A stretch of 64,000 nt of DNA from Emergencia timonensis (GTDB lineage: Bacteria > Bacillota > Clostridia > Peptostreptococcales > Anaerovoracaceae), in contig NZ_FLKM01000008.1 in NCBI RefSeq assembly GCF_900086585.1, positions 2,012,041-2,076,040 on the forward strand, given 5' to 3'. A program made the position numbers and the translations under genes. The number at the start of each line of letters is the position of its first letter. Position 1 is the stretch's first letter. This document shows positions 51,960 through 61,108 of the stretch, piece after piece. A model generated the notes under the pieces. The model did not search any database and was not told the origin of the DNA. It saw nothing but the letters and a program-made list of their open reading frames with translations.

Positions 51960-53243
51960 ATGCCAGGAAACACAGTTCCAAAGAAAAAACTGGATTTTTC
52001 TGAGTTAAAAACGGCTGCCAGAAGTTTAGGCAACAGAAATGTAATTTTGCTGATTATTTTCTATGCGTGTATGAATTACTCGTGCTATTACAAGAATGGT
52101 TTCAGAGGTTTACTCGTAATGGACGATCACGGAATTTCAGCCACTGTTTACGGAAGTATGATCTCCATTTTTTTGATTTGCGGCTTGCTGATGAGAACGC
52201 CAGGAGGTGCGATCATCGATAAGTTCCGCGCAAATATTAAACCGATTTTTATTGTGGCTTCTATTATAAAAGGGGCAAGTGCCTTACTGTATCTGTATGC
52301 GACATCAACAACAATGATGTATGCCGCATTCATCATAGACGGACTTCTCTGGTCTTTTGTAGGAATTTTTCCTTATGCACTTTTGGCAACCTTTGTTGAT
52401 AGGAAAATAGTAGGAACGGCGTTTGCTTTGTGTGAGGGGATCTCCTTTATTGTAGGTTCCTCTGCCCGTGGCTTAGGCGCGAAGATGTTTACCGAAATGG
52501 GAGCGACGATTCCGACCTATATTTCTTTTGGAATTCAGCTTGTGGGCGTGATAGCGATATTTTTCTTTGATAATGAAAGGCTGAAAGAAAGCGCTGAAGA
52601 AAAAAGAACTGAAGAAAAGAATACACCTTCTGCAGACACACTGCCAGTGAAACAGGATAATCCGCTTAAGAAACTGTTTGCTATGTTTTCTGTTGCGGCT
52701 CTTCCATTTGCAATTCTCAATGGCGCGCAGTACATCGTGTATCAGATTGACAGCTCTTTTCTGCCTTACTATGCAGAGAAAATGTCTTTTGATTATCTAA
52801 CCCCTGCTACTACAGGAGGTATTATAGTAGGCATCATCGGTATCGTAATCGGTATTTTATGTGATGTTGTAAAGCCGGGATATTTCGTCATTTTCGCATT
52901 TACAGGCCAGATGCTGTTCCCATTTATCTTAGCAAGTGCAGAAACTTCTGCAATGTTTGGCGCTGCCGTAATGATGTATTATGTAACGAACTGCTATTAT
53001 ATGCCGCTGCAGATCATGGCCGTAAGAAATAGTAAAAACACGGAGCAGGGAAGGGTGAACGGTACGATGCTGTTCTTTATGGATTTCTTCTCTATTATAG
53101 CGAATATACTGCTGGGATATTCTGTAGATAATAAAGGGTATACTTTTACGTTTACTTGGCTTGGCTATCTGGGCATCGTGTTGCTGCTTGCATTCATCCT
53201 GCTGTTTATCTATCTGCAGAAAAAAGAAAAGAAATTGTCGTGA
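51960..53243 (+). CDS. MFS transporter
   Basis: 427 aa from ATG 51960 (AAGGAGGA upstream). Twelve predicted helices with a long hydrophilic middle loop (about 200-225, rich in Glu/Lys). Loop motif GGAIIDKFRANIKPI near 83-97. It leads an operon with a creatininase-family hydrolase and two other membrane proteins, so amide or ring substrate uptake is likely, though unproven. Confidence 0.85.
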   Translation: MPGNTVPKKKLDFSELKTAARSLGNRNVILLIIFYACMNYSCYYKNGFRGLLVMDDHGISATVYGSMISIFLICGLLMRTPGGAIIDKFRANIKPIFIVASIIKGASALLYLYATSTTMMYAAFIIDGLLWSFVGIFPYALLATFVDRKIVGTAFALCEGISFIVGSSARGLGAKMFTEMGATIPTYISFGIQLVGVIAIFFFDNERLKESAEEKRTEEKNTPSADTLPVKQDNPLKKLFAMFSVAALPFAILNGAQYIVYQIDSSFLPYYAEKMSFDYLTPATTGGIIVGIIGIVIGILCDVVKPGYFVIFAFTGQMLFPFILASAETSAMFGAAVMMYYVTNCYYMPLQIMAVRNSKNTEQGRVNGTMLFFMDFFSIIANILLGYSVDNKGYTFTFTWLGYLGIVLLLAFILLFIYLQKKEKKLS

Positions 53244-53269
53244 CCAAAGGTTTGAGAAAGGAAGAAAAT

Positions 53270-54043
53270 ATGTTTGACAAGAGTTGTTTAATGGAAAACA
53301 TGTCATGGGTTGAGATTGACAAGGCCATGAAAGCAGGAAAGAAAACGGTCGTCATCGGTGTTGGAGCAATTGAACAGCATGGACCGGGGCTGCCTATTTG
53401 CGTAGATGATGCATTGGCCGTAGCTGTATCGTGTGAGGTTGCGGCAGCGCTGGGTGATGCTCTGGCTGCACCGAGTATACGACCCGGATATTCTCCGCAT
53501 CATATGTGCTTTCCTGGGACAGTAACCTTGTCTCATGAGACTTTGTCCATGGTGATGAGAGACTATATCAACAGTTATGCTGCACAAGGATTTGAGACGA
53601 TTGTTGTAATTTGTACCCATGGAGGTAACGCATCTACGGCAATGCTCACCTGTCAGGACTTCTACAAAGAAGATTTTACATTGATTCCGATTTGTCATAT
53701 CGACTTATATGGAAGCTGCGATGGGTTCCCTTATTTCAGCAAAGAAGAGGGGGCTCACGCCAATGAACTGGAGACGTCCTGGATGATGCACTGGTACCCT
53801 GAACTGGTAAAAACGGAGGCGACAGAGAGGGGCTATACGACAGTGGATCTGCCTGTGATTGATGACAGCATCGCCATGATGCATGGCATTGATTTTGTTT
53901 CTCCCAATGGCTGCGTCGGTGATCCAACAAAAGCGACTGCAGACCTCGGCAAACGTTCGGCAGATGAAATGATAGAAGGAATCTGTAAAGAAATTCGTGC
54001 ATATCAGAAGCTGATTAAAGAATATAAAGAAAAGAAAGAATGA
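53270..54043 (+). CDS. Creatininase-family amidohydrolase
   Basis: 257 aa from ATG 53270 (GAAAGGAAG upstream). Metal-site motifs: GAIEQHGPGLPICVDD near 29-44 (the common EQHGPHLP has Gly for the second His), THGGNAST near 118-125 and GAHANELETSWM near 156-167. Family members open creatinine or hydrolyse formamides with two metals. The natural substrate here is unknown. Confidence 0.9.
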   Translation: MFDKSCLMENMSWVEIDKAMKAGKKTVVIGVGAIEQHGPGLPICVDDALAVAVSCEVAAALGDALAAPSIRPGYSPHHMCFPGTVTLSHETLSMVMRDYINSYAAQGFETIVVICTHGGNASTAMLTCQDFYKEDFTLIPICHIDLYGSCDGFPYFSKEEGAHANELETSWMMHWYPELVKTEATERGYTTVDLPVIDDSIAMMHGIDFVSPNGCVGDPTKATADLGKRSADEMIEGICKEIRAYQKLIKEYKEKKE

Positions 54044-54047
54044 TTTT

Positions 54048-54743
54048 ATGAATTATCTTGATATTGCAAATGCACCTGTATTATGGTATGCATGTATCCC
54101 GCTGGTAATTCTAGTATTGGCAGTCGTACTTCTTATTTGCAGAAAAACTCTGAATATAGCCAGGAAAGCAGGTATTTCTGTGAGGGAATGTCGTAAGGCT
54201 TTCAGGACAGGGGCCATTTCGGCTATAGGTCCATCCTTTGCTGTATTTATCGTTATGGTGGGGTTGATGTCAGCCATTGGCACACCGATGTCCTGGATGC
54301 GGCTTTCTGTCATCGGTTCTGCCGATGCTGAATTGCTGCATGCCGGGCTGGGTGCATCTGCAGTAGGTCAAAATTTAGGCAGCGATGAATATAACGCTGT
54401 AGGATATATTGCATCCATTTGGGCGATGTCTACTTTGGGCATTAGCTGGTTAATCAACATATTTTTAATCCCGTCAGCGAACAAGATCGAAGCGAAAATT
54501 AAACATCGCGATGATAAATTGCTGCAGGTGGTCAGTGTGTCCTGCATGATTGGAATCATGTCGTATATGACGGTTCAAAATGTAATAGTGGGCTGGGATA
54601 TGGCGGCAGCGGCAGCCGGGGCAATCTCAAGCCAATTATGCCTGACAAAGTTGTCTGAAAAGAAGACATGGCTGAAAGAATATGTACTTGGCATTTCGAT
54701 GATTATTGGGATGGCTGTAGGTATGGCTGCATCAGGAGTTTAG
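54048..54743 (+). CDS. DUF5058-family membrane protein
   Basis: 231 aa with about five to six membrane helices. Recognisable features are TGAISAIGPSFAVFIVMVGLMSAIGTPMSWMRLSVIGS near 55-92 (key GPSF..FI.M......IG.PM.W.R.S.IG) and TVQNVIVGWD. It starts 5 bases after the creatininase stop. DUF5058 proteins pair with another membrane protein, as here, and may form a two-part carrier. Confidence 0.8.
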   Translation: MNYLDIANAPVLWYACIPLVILVLAVVLLICRKTLNIARKAGISVRECRKAFRTGAISAIGPSFAVFIVMVGLMSAIGTPMSWMRLSVIGSADAELLHAGLGASAVGQNLGSDEYNAVGYIASIWAMSTLGISWLINIFLIPSANKIEAKIKHRDDKLLQVVSVSCMIGIMSYMTVQNVIVGWDMAAAAAGAISSQLCLTKLSEKKTWLKEYVLGISMIIGMAVGMAASGV

Positions 54744-54770
54744 AATCCAGAAGAAATGAAGGGAGAAGTT

Positions 54771-55505
54771 ATGGAGGCAGAAATTAAAGAATCAAAATCG
54801 AATTCAGGCATTGATATGGATAACCCTGTTTCAGAAGTGGTTTACAAAGCTGATTTTCATAAACCTTGCATCAGAGTAGGAACGGTTGCATTTTTATGTG
54901 CACTGATATTGAGCTACCTGCCAGCAATGGTGTTGTCTCTAAAATATGGCATCATGCCGACTGGCGGACAAATTATAACAATCATGACGGTTATTGTGTC
55001 AGCCTCTATTGCATGGTGGATTGTGGAACCGATTTCGTACTTCCCTGTACTGGGGACAGCGGGAGCATATATGGCGTTTCTGGTTGGCGGCATGAATGTC
55101 AGGATTCCGTGTGCAATTGCGGCTCAGACTGCTGCTAATGCAAAAGCAGGTACACAGAAAGGCGAAATTATAGCTACTTTGGGGATTGCGGGTTCTGTGG
55201 TAACAACACTGCTGTTTGTTACTATGGGTGCTATTTTCGGCACAGCACTTTTGCGTAACCTGCCTGAAAATGTAGGGAATATGTTCGGTTATGTACCTGT
55301 AGCGATTTACGCATCTCTTCTGGCAGGACTTGTCATAAAAAAGCCGGGACTTGCTGTCTGGGGGATCTTGGGCGCATTACTGCTGATTCACTTCGGCGTA
55401 CTGGTAATACCTGAATACCTGTTACTTATCTCCAATGTTATGCTCTGCGCAGCCGCAGGTATCTATTTATATAGAAAAGATAAATACAAGAATCGTAATA
55501 ACTGA
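54771..55505 (+). CDS. Integral membrane protein, partner of DUF5058
   Basis: 244 aa from ATG 54771 (GGGAGAAG upstream). A charged N-terminal tail of about 30 residues is followed by about six helices (VAFLCALILSYLPAMVLSL and others). Glycine-rich segments GTAGAYMAFLVGGMNVRIPC and AAQTAANAKAGTQ suggest a permease-like core. I cannot name a family with certainty. It is last in the operon. Confidence 0.7.
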   Translation: MEAEIKESKSNSGIDMDNPVSEVVYKADFHKPCIRVGTVAFLCALILSYLPAMVLSLKYGIMPTGGQIITIMTVIVSASIAWWIVEPISYFPVLGTAGAYMAFLVGGMNVRIPCAIAAQTAANAKAGTQKGEIIATLGIAGSVVTTLLFVTMGAIFGTALLRNLPENVGNMFGYVPVAIYASLLAGLVIKKPGLAVWGILGALLLIHFGVLVIPEYLLLISNVMLCAAAGIYLYRKDKYKNRNN

Positions 55506-55634
55506 GTAAAACTAAACGACTATCCGATCCTTGGCAAAAGTTTTCAATTCCAAAACTTACCGCTATGATTTCATCAGTTTTTATTGTAAAATAATATCTG
55601 GCGCCCAGTTGAGTTCATGGGAAAGGACGCAGAA

Positions 55635-55829
55635 ATGGATGAAACATTAGATAAGATCACCGTAGAACAAGACGGTATCTCATACCTTGTTGAAATAAAA
55701 GGTATTGAGTACGCACATTTTGAGGTTGAGCATATCTATGCTGTAGTAAATTACTATACTGGCTATGTCATTTATAACCTTGATTTTGATCAAAAATACG
55801 AAAAAAAGTATATTCTGACCACCACATAA
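55635..55829 (+). CDS. Small hypothetical protein, 64 aa
   Basis: The start at 55635 follows GGAAAGGAC. Acidic and tyrosine-rich (YAHFEVEHIYAVVNYYTGYVIYNLDF). No recognised family, signal or membrane segment. A terminator follows. Confidence 0.55.
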   Translation: MDETLDKITVEQDGISYLVEIKGIEYAHFEVEHIYAVVNYYTGYVIYNLDFDQKYEKKYILTTT

Positions 55830-55852
55830 AGTAACACTCATTGGCCACTAAC

Positions 55853-55882
55853 TGGGTGCCGTTTTTACGGCACCCAATTTTG
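55853..55882 (+). terminator. Terminator
   Basis: TGGGTGCCG pairs with CGGCACCCA around TTTTTA, between two convergent small genes. Confidence 0.8.
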
Positions 55883-55889
55883 CTGCTTT

Positions 55890-56099
55890 TTAATCGTTGT
55901 TTTTATCCCAATGTCTAAAACGTTCCATTGTTTTAGCATCGTGAAACAGTTTATTTAGCACCTCAGCTGTATTTTTTTCTGCAATTTTTCTTACGATTTC
56001 TTCATCGGGGCCAATATAAGGATGTGGTCCGTCAGGCGCAACGAACTGCTCTTTTTTTTGTGACCCTTTCAACTTCTTTGAGAACTTAACTATACCCAT
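55890..56099 (-). CDS. Small hypothetical protein, 69 aa
   Basis: MGIVKFSKKLKGSQKKEQFVAPDG..., with a basic N-terminus and an acidic, helical second half (DEEIVRKIAEKNTAEVLNKLFHDA). GCAGAGGTAATG precedes the start. No family recognised. Confidence 0.5.
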   Translation of the reverse strand: MGIVKFSKKLKGSQKKEQFVAPDGPHPYIGPDEEIVRKIAEKNTAEVLNKLFHDAKTMERFRHWDKNND

Positions 56100-56285
56100 T
56101 TCATTACCTCTGCACTTTTTATCTATTATATTATAGCGAATATCTTTGCCCTGTCAATTGAACAGTCAATCTTGTTATAATTTGACACTCACATTTAGCC
56201 AAAACAGTGACATCTATCAGGTGTGTATGAAATAAAAGGAAACGGACATGATAAAACAGTAATACGAAAAAAGGAAGCGAAAGCC

Positions 56286-56489
56286 ATGAGAGAACTGTTA
56301 TATAAAGATTATGTTTTAAAGATCAGAGAAAGCAGCAGAGATACAGATATTGAAATTATGAAGGACGATGAGCTTGTACTGAGGATTACCTTTGCTCCGG
56401 GAGTCAGTGATGAGATTATATTAGAAGGTGTGGAAGAAAGCCTTGAAATTGTAGATGCGATGAAAAGCGATGCTGGAAAAGAGCAGTAA
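56286..56489 (+). CDS. Small hypothetical protein, 67 aa
   Basis: ATG 56286 is chosen for AAGGAAG upstream; a GTG at 56223 would add 21 residues. MRELLYKDYVLKIRESSRDTD... is acidic with alternating strands and a final helix. No recognised domain. It is followed by a strong terminator. Confidence 0.5.
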   Translation: MRELLYKDYVLKIRESSRDTDIEIMKDDELVLRITFAPGVSDEIILEGVEESLEIVDAMKSDAGKEQ

Positions 56490-56497
56490 ATTAAAGC

Positions 56498-56543
56498 AGC
56501 TGCCGCGCCGATATTCCAAATGTCGGCGCGGCAGCTTTATTTT
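56498..56543 (+). terminator. Terminator
   Basis: A perfect 14-bp stem, AGCTGCCGCGCCGA and its complement, with an 11-base loop and TTTATTTT. Confidence 0.9.
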
Positions 56544-56571
56544 GTGTGGGATGCTGTTTATAATAAGTGCT

Positions 56572-56970
56572 TTAAGCCATGGGTATGGGATTAAAACTTG
56601 GAATTTCTCCCGATATTTCATCTTCAAGAAGAACCCTGGCTCGCTCGATAAGACAACCTTGTCCATGAGGTGAAAGCTGATAAAAGATGTCTACTAATGT
56701 TAATAATTGTTCTTTACACCTGTCTGAAAAGATGACGTCGTTGACAAAACGGTCATTTTCAGCTTGTAATATCGTGTCGACTCTGACATGATAGAAATCA
56801 GCTAAATCTATGATGGTATCCGCACCAGGTACTTTTTTCCCTGTCTCATATAATGCATATGTGCTGCGACACAAGTGAATCCCGTCTGCTACCTGCGTTT
56901 GTGTGTATCCGAATACGTTTCTTAAATATTTAATGTTTTCTGCGACCTGCATTTGTACTTCTATTTTCAC
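56572..56970 (-). CDS. XRE-family HTH regulator
   Basis: 132 aa. The Cro/C1-type HTH is IKYLRNVFGYTQTQVADGIHLCRSTYALYETGKKVPGADTIIDLADFYHV (key YTQTQVA..I...RSTYALYE.GK..P near 22-48). The C-terminal half is helical. It is divergent from the riboswitch-MATE unit. Target unknown. Confidence 0.87.
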   Translation of the reverse strand: MKIEVQMQVAENIKYLRNVFGYTQTQVADGIHLCRSTYALYETGKKVPGADTIIDLADFYHVRVDTILQAENDRFVNDVIFSDRCKEQLLTLVDIFYQLSPHGQGCLIERARVLLEDEISGEIPSFNPIPMA

Positions 56971-57120
56971 TGCGTCTTCCTCCTAATTAAATTACTAATT
57001 TTCCCCCACACTATATATAGAGTGAAAGTTGCGCCAAATAGTTTCATTTTTTTGATAAAAGTTTTTGACTTTCCATTATGAATGGTGTATGTTAAAATAC
57101 AGATAGTTAAATATTAAAAC

Positions 57121-57205
57121 TTCTCATCTGCCACCGGGTAGATGAGTGAAAGTGTCTCAAAGGTTCCGGTAGGTCGCAAGCAGGAACCCAAGGGGCACTT
57201 TTTTT
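57121..57205 (+). ncRNA. Guanidine-IV (mepA-type) riboswitch with terminator
   Basis: Hairpin 1: CTCATCT/AGATGAG (57123-57146) with loop GCCACCGGGT. Hairpin 2: GGTTCC/GGAACC (57162-57188) with CGGTAGG in the loop. A terminator stem AAAGTGTCTC/GGGGCACTTT (57149-57158 with 57192-57201) and T run encloses hairpin 2. The CCACCGGGTAGA and TTCCGGTAGG words and a MATE exporter downstream are the hallmarks I associate with the mepA motif, a transcriptional guanidine ON switch. A TTGACT -35 lies at 57065. Confidence 0.8.
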
Positions 57206-57216
57206 AGGAGGAAGTA

Positions 57217-58566
57217 ATGGAGAGAATTGATGATAAGAGCAGAAAGAAGTTTGCCAAATATGTATCACTGAACATTTTGGCCATGCTTGGAAGCTCCTGT
57301 TATATCGTGGCAGATACGTTTTTTATCGCTAACGGCATCGGAGCTGACGGCTTGACTGCGTTAAACCTTGCGATATCGCTGTTCAGCTTTATACAGGCTA
57401 TCGGTCTCATGGTGGGTATCGGCAGCGGCACCAGATACGCTGTCAGTATGTCGCGCGGAGAACGGGAGACTGGCAGCCGAGTCTTTTCTAATGCGATCAT
57501 GGCAGGCATTGCAGCAGGCTGCCTGATTGCTGTCGTTGGGCTTCTTTTTGCAGGCCGGATTGCAGAAGCCATCGGTGCGGATCAAGTGACGAAGGGAATG
57601 ACAAGTACCTATTTAAAAGTCATCATGTTCTTCGCCCCTTTTTATATTGTAAACCATACGATTGTAGCTTTTGTAAGAAATGATGGCAATCCGAAGCTAG
57701 CTACCATTGCTATGTTGGCAGGAAATTTCTCCAACATCATTTTAGACTACGTGTTCATCTATCTATTTAAGTGGGGCATGTTTGGCGCCTCTTTTGCTAC
57801 GGGAATCGGGCCGGTCATCAGCATCTGCTGTTTGTCTGCGCACTTTATCAAGAAACAAAATCAGTTTAAGCTGATAAAGACGAGGTTTTTGCTGCATACA
57901 GTTGCTGATTTCTGCAAATTGGGTATTTCTTCTTTTGTCAACGAATTATCCACCGGTGCAGTCATTATGATCTTTAACTTCTTATTTCTCGGTTTGGGCG
58001 GTAACACTGCCGTTGCAGCTTATGGAATTGTCGCCAATGTGGCGCTTTTCGCAGTGTCAATTTTTACTGGCATTGCCCAGGGCATACAACCCTTGGTCAG
58101 TGATTACTATGGCAAAAGTATGACGGGACAGCTTAAGGCTGTACTGAAGGATGCGGTGGTTGTAGCTTTGGTTTTGACAGCCGCCATCGTGGCTTTTTCT
58201 AATCTTTTTAATGACGGTATCGTCGCACTCTTTAACAAAAGCGGGGACCCATTGTTGCAATCCATCGCCAAAGAAGGAATTACAATCTATTTTTTGGGAT
58301 TTTTTCCTGGCAGTCTGAACATCGTATTAGCCGGATACCTGAGTGCAATGGAAAAAGCAGAGAAAGGATTTATCATTTCTCTGCTGAGAGGCTTGGTGAT
58401 TATCGCACCGTCGGCCTGGTTATTATCGAGATTCTTTGGTATGACTGGTGTGTGGACGGCAATTCCTGTGACGGAGACGATTACGCTGCTAGCAGCTTTG
58501 CTTATGCTTAAGAAAACTATTTATCCGCCGCTATCTTCCTCTGAAACACCACAATTGCCAGTATGA
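57217..58566 (+). CDS. mepA: MATE-family efflux transporter (MepA-like)
   Basis: 449 aa with 12 predicted helices. N-terminal half: YVSLNILAMLGSSCYIVADTFFIANGIGADGLTALNLAIS (key ADTFFIANGIG..GLTALN) near 10-50. C-terminal half mirrors it (GLGGNTAVAAYGIVANVALF). Na+ or H+ antiport of cationic compounds is expected; the riboswitch suggests guanidine or guanidinium compounds. AGGAGGAAG precedes ATG 57217. Its last 50 bases overlap the convergent ABC permease gene. Confidence 0.88.
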   Translation: MERIDDKSRKKFAKYVSLNILAMLGSSCYIVADTFFIANGIGADGLTALNLAISLFSFIQAIGLMVGIGSGTRYAVSMSRGERETGSRVFSNAIMAGIAAGCLIAVVGLLFAGRIAEAIGADQVTKGMTSTYLKVIMFFAPFYIVNHTIVAFVRNDGNPKLATIAMLAGNFSNIILDYVFIYLFKWGMFGASFATGIGPVISICCLSAHFIKKQNQFKLIKTRFLLHTVADFCKLGISSFVNELSTGAVIMIFNFLFLGLGGNTAVAAYGIVANVALFAVSIFTGIAQGIQPLVSDYYGKSMTGQLKAVLKDAVVVALVLTAAIVAFSNLFNDGIVALFNKSGDPLLQSIAKEGITIYFLGFFPGSLNIVLAGYLSAMEKAEKGFIISLLRGLVIIAPSAWLLSRFFGMTGVWTAIPVTETITLLAALLMLKKTIYPPLSSSETPQLPV

Positions 58567-59251
58567 TGATGACGATTGCATAGGCGATGACCCAAAGAAG
58601 ATCAGCCATGATGGCGCCGTAATCACCTGAGAGGGCGGATCTGCCTGCATCGACGGCATGACAGAAGGGCAGGAGATGGGCAATGGTATCAAAGATGTCT
58701 CCTGCAATACTGGTATCGAACCAGGTCCCCGAAAGCCAGGCCGTCAGGTTAGTGAACAAAGCGCCGCAGACGCCGCCCACTTGTTTTTCAGTAAAGATGC
58801 AGCCGCAGAGCAGTCCCATTCCGATGAAGATAATTGAGCAAGGCAGCAGCACGGCGATGGCGGCAAAGACATTCACTGTCAAATCAAGGCCTAAAGCAAT
58901 CGCTGCCAGGAAACAGACGATGGTTTGGCAGACGGCCATAGGCAGCAGCGGCAGCATGTATCCTGTGATAAAATTCCCAGAGGTCATCGGCGATGTAAAG
59001 AGCCTCAGCATGAAAGAACTGGTTCGATCCTTGGCAACAATCATACCCGCAAACAGGGAGATGAAGGAATATCCAAAGACGGTGATGCCCGGCGTCAGAT
59101 ATTCGACGGCAAAGAGGTTGACTGGAACGTTAGCCTGCATCATGGATAGCAGGAATAAGAGTATAAGCGGGAATCCAAGGCCAAAGAACAGATTAATTTT
59201 ATCTCTGATCATTTCCTTTGTGTTGCGCGATGCAAATGCTAGTGTTTTCAT
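58517..59251 (-). CDS. ABC-2 type transporter permease
   Basis: 244 aa from the minus-strand ATG at 59251 (GGGAGGAA upstream). About six helices, with the periplasmic-loop and GLGFPLILLFLLS features of ABC-2 permeases; conserved LFTSPMTSGNFITGY near 85-99. It overlaps the ATPase gene by 4 bases, so both form one exporter. Export substrate unknown, probably a drug or peptide. Confidence 0.85.
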   Translation of the reverse strand: MKTLAFASRNTKEMIRDKINLFFGLGFPLILLFLLSMMQANVPVNLFAVEYLTPGITVFGYSFISLFAGMIVAKDRTSSFMLRLFTSPMTSGNFITGYMLPLLPMAVCQTIVCFLAAIALGLDLTVNVFAAIAVLLPCSIIFIGMGLLCGCIFTEKQVGGVCGALFTNLTAWLSGTWFDTSIAGDIFDTIAHLLPFCHAVDAGRSALSGDYGAIMADLLWVIAYAIVIIILAIVVFQRKIAADK

Positions 59252-59982
59252 TGCCCGATTCCTCCCTCGCAAAGTTTTACAAACGCTTCTTCAAAACGAT
59301 CCTCTCCAGCATCGGCTTTCAGTTCTTCTGGAGTGCCGGAAGCGACCAGCCGTCCCTTTGTCATGATGCCGATATGATCCGACAGGCTTTCGGCTTCTTC
59401 TAAATAGTGAGTGGTCAAAATGATGGTCTTACGACCCTTTAAAGATTTGATTGTCTGCCAAAGCTCTCTTCTGGCAATGACGTCCAAGCCCAAAGTCGGT
59501 TCGTCGAGAAAGAGAATTTCCGGATCTGAGATCAGAGCCATGGCGATAGACAGCCTGCGCTGCCAGCCGCCGGACAACGTGCGGGCTTTGGAATGCTCTA
59601 TCTCAGAAAGTCCCAAATTCTCGATGACTTCGGTCGTCTTTTTCTTAGATGAAGACTTATCGTGTCCGTAGATGCCGCAGATGAATTCCAGATTTTCCCT
59701 GACTGACAGCTGCATGGCGATGGCTGTTTCCTGAGGCGATACGTTAATTTTCTCTTTTACTTTCAGAGCTTCTTTTTGTACGCTAAAACCGCAGAGATTA
59801 GCATCTCCCGATGTAGGCTTAATCAGGCAGGAAAGCATTTTGATGGTGGTCGTCTTTCCTGCACCGTTGACGCCTAAGAGAGAATACAGCTCCCCCTGAT
59901 TGACCATCAAATTTAAATTGTCTACGGCCGTTTTGCCGTCATACTTTTTGGTGAGATTCGTTGTAATTATGGCTGGTTTCAT
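59248..59982 (-). CDS. ABC transporter ATP-binding protein
   Basis: 244 aa. Walker A GVNGAGKTT near 38-46, signature LSGGWQRRLSIAMAL near 137-151, Walker B ILFLDEPTLGLD near 157-168, H-loop TTHYLEEAE near 190-198. The DrrA-like subfamily pairs with ABC-2 permeases. It starts 1 base after the upstream regulator's stop region. Confidence 0.93.
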   Translation of the reverse strand: MKPAIITTNLTKKYDGKTAVDNLNLMVNQGELYSLLGVNGAGKTTTIKMLSCLIKPTSGDANLCGFSVQKEALKVKEKINVSPQETAIAMQLSVRENLEFICGIYGHDKSSSKKKTTEVIENLGLSEIEHSKARTLSGGWQRRLSIAMALISDPEILFLDEPTLGLDVIARRELWQTIKSLKGRKTIILTTHYLEEAESLSDHIGIMTKGRLVASGTPEELKADAGEDRFEEAFVKLCEGGIGQ

Positions 59983-59983
59983 T

Positions 59984-60415
59984 TTATTTTTCCCCTTTTG
60001 ACATCATATCCCGTATGACACTTAAAAAAATGTCTGTTTTGACTATTGCAATTCCCTGTTCCTCATCACCGAGGACCATGAGGCTGTCTCCCGTTTTAAT
60101 ATCGAAGATATCTCTGGCCTTCTTGGGAATCACGATTTGACCACGATCACCTACTGTGACCGTGCCAAAAGCGTGTTTGCCTTTAGGTGCGATTGGCAGA
60201 TCCGCTCTTTCTGAATTGTAATGAACCAGATTATCCAAAGTAACGTTGTATAAACTGGCAAGAGCGATACAGTTTTCCAGATCAGGGACCGTTTCGCCGC
60301 TTTCCCATTTAGCTACTGCCTGTCTGGATACGCCGATTTTTTCAGCGAGATACTCTTGAGAATACTTATAATACTTACGCAGATACGTCAAATTCGCAGA
60401 AATCATATTTTTCAC
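59984..60415 (-). CDS. XRE-HTH / SpoVT-AbrB fusion regulator
   Basis: 143 aa. The N-terminal Cro/C1 HTH is YSQEYLAEKIGVSRQAVAKWESGETVPD near 18-45. A C-terminal AbrB-type swapped-hairpin domain has GDRGQIVIPKKARDIFDIKTGDSLMVLGD near 88-116 (key GQIVIPKKAR...IKTGD). It heads the ABC exporter operon and probably autoregulates it. RBS AAAGGAG upstream. Confidence 0.9.
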   Translation of the reverse strand: MKNMISANLTYLRKYYKYSQEYLAEKIGVSRQAVAKWESGETVPDLENCIALASLYNVTLDNLVHYNSERADLPIAPKGKHAFGTVTVGDRGQIVIPKKARDIFDIKTGDSLMVLGDEEQGIAIVKTDIFLSVIRDMMSKGEK

Positions 60416-60520
60416 ACTCCTTTCTTTTCTCTACAATAACACGCTTTAAAAACCTTTACTACCAACCAAAACTCACCAGCTATGTTATCTTTAGTTACGT
60501 ATGATATTTTGCCGCATTTG

Positions 60521-60931
60521 TTAAATCATTCGATTCAGAATGACAGAGGTCTGTGATACGCCGTAATACTGAATCTTCGAAAGCAGCTCAGTCAATTCTT
60601 CCGAGCCAGTGACGGCAACATGGAGCATGGCATTATGAGGGCCAATGATATGAAAGTGGGATAATACCTGGGGACTGCTTTTGCAGAAAGCACAGAAGTT
60701 TTCATATTTCTTTGGTTCCACATCTACTGCAACAAAGGCCTGAATCGCTTTGCCCAGCTTTGTATAGTCTATTTCTGCCTGATACCCTTTGATGACACCG
60801 GTCTCTTCCAGCCGTTTCATCCGTTCAGTAACGGCAGGGGAAGAGAGGTTGACTACGGAGCTGATTTCTTTGATTGGTGCACGGCCATGACTTTTCAAGT
60901 GGTTTATTATTTTCAGATCAGTTGTATCCAT
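60521..60931 (-). CDS. Lrp/AsnC-family regulator
   Basis: 136 aa. HTH: LKIINHLKSHGRAPIKEISSVVNLSSPAVTERMKRLEETGVIKGY (key SSPAVTERMKRLEE.GVI.GY). A RAM ligand domain follows (AFVAVDVEPKKY; GPHNAMLHVAV). A global or local amino-acid-responsive regulator; no amino-acid gene is adjacent. Confidence 0.92.
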   Translation of the reverse strand: MDTTDLKIINHLKSHGRAPIKEISSVVNLSSPAVTERMKRLEETGVIKGYQAEIDYTKLGKAIQAFVAVDVEPKKYENFCAFCKSSPQVLSHFHIIGPHNAMLHVAVTGSEELTELLSKIQYYGVSQTSVILNRMI

Positions 60932-61108
60932 AAGATCTTCTCCTTAATTTAATTAAGTAATTTTAAATTCTATTTTACTTTATTAAGAGAGGGCGGTCAA
61001 CGTCCGGCTCTAAAAGATGTATAAAAAGGCTGCAGCTTCTATTTTTATATAGTAATGTTTGCATCTGCAGGAGTTTTGGTATATATTATCAAAATGGAGG
61101 TGATTGAG

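Noticed and set aside
55530..55560. TTGGCAAAAGTTTTC near 55530 as a sigma-54 promoter
   Set aside because: The -12 GC is missing.
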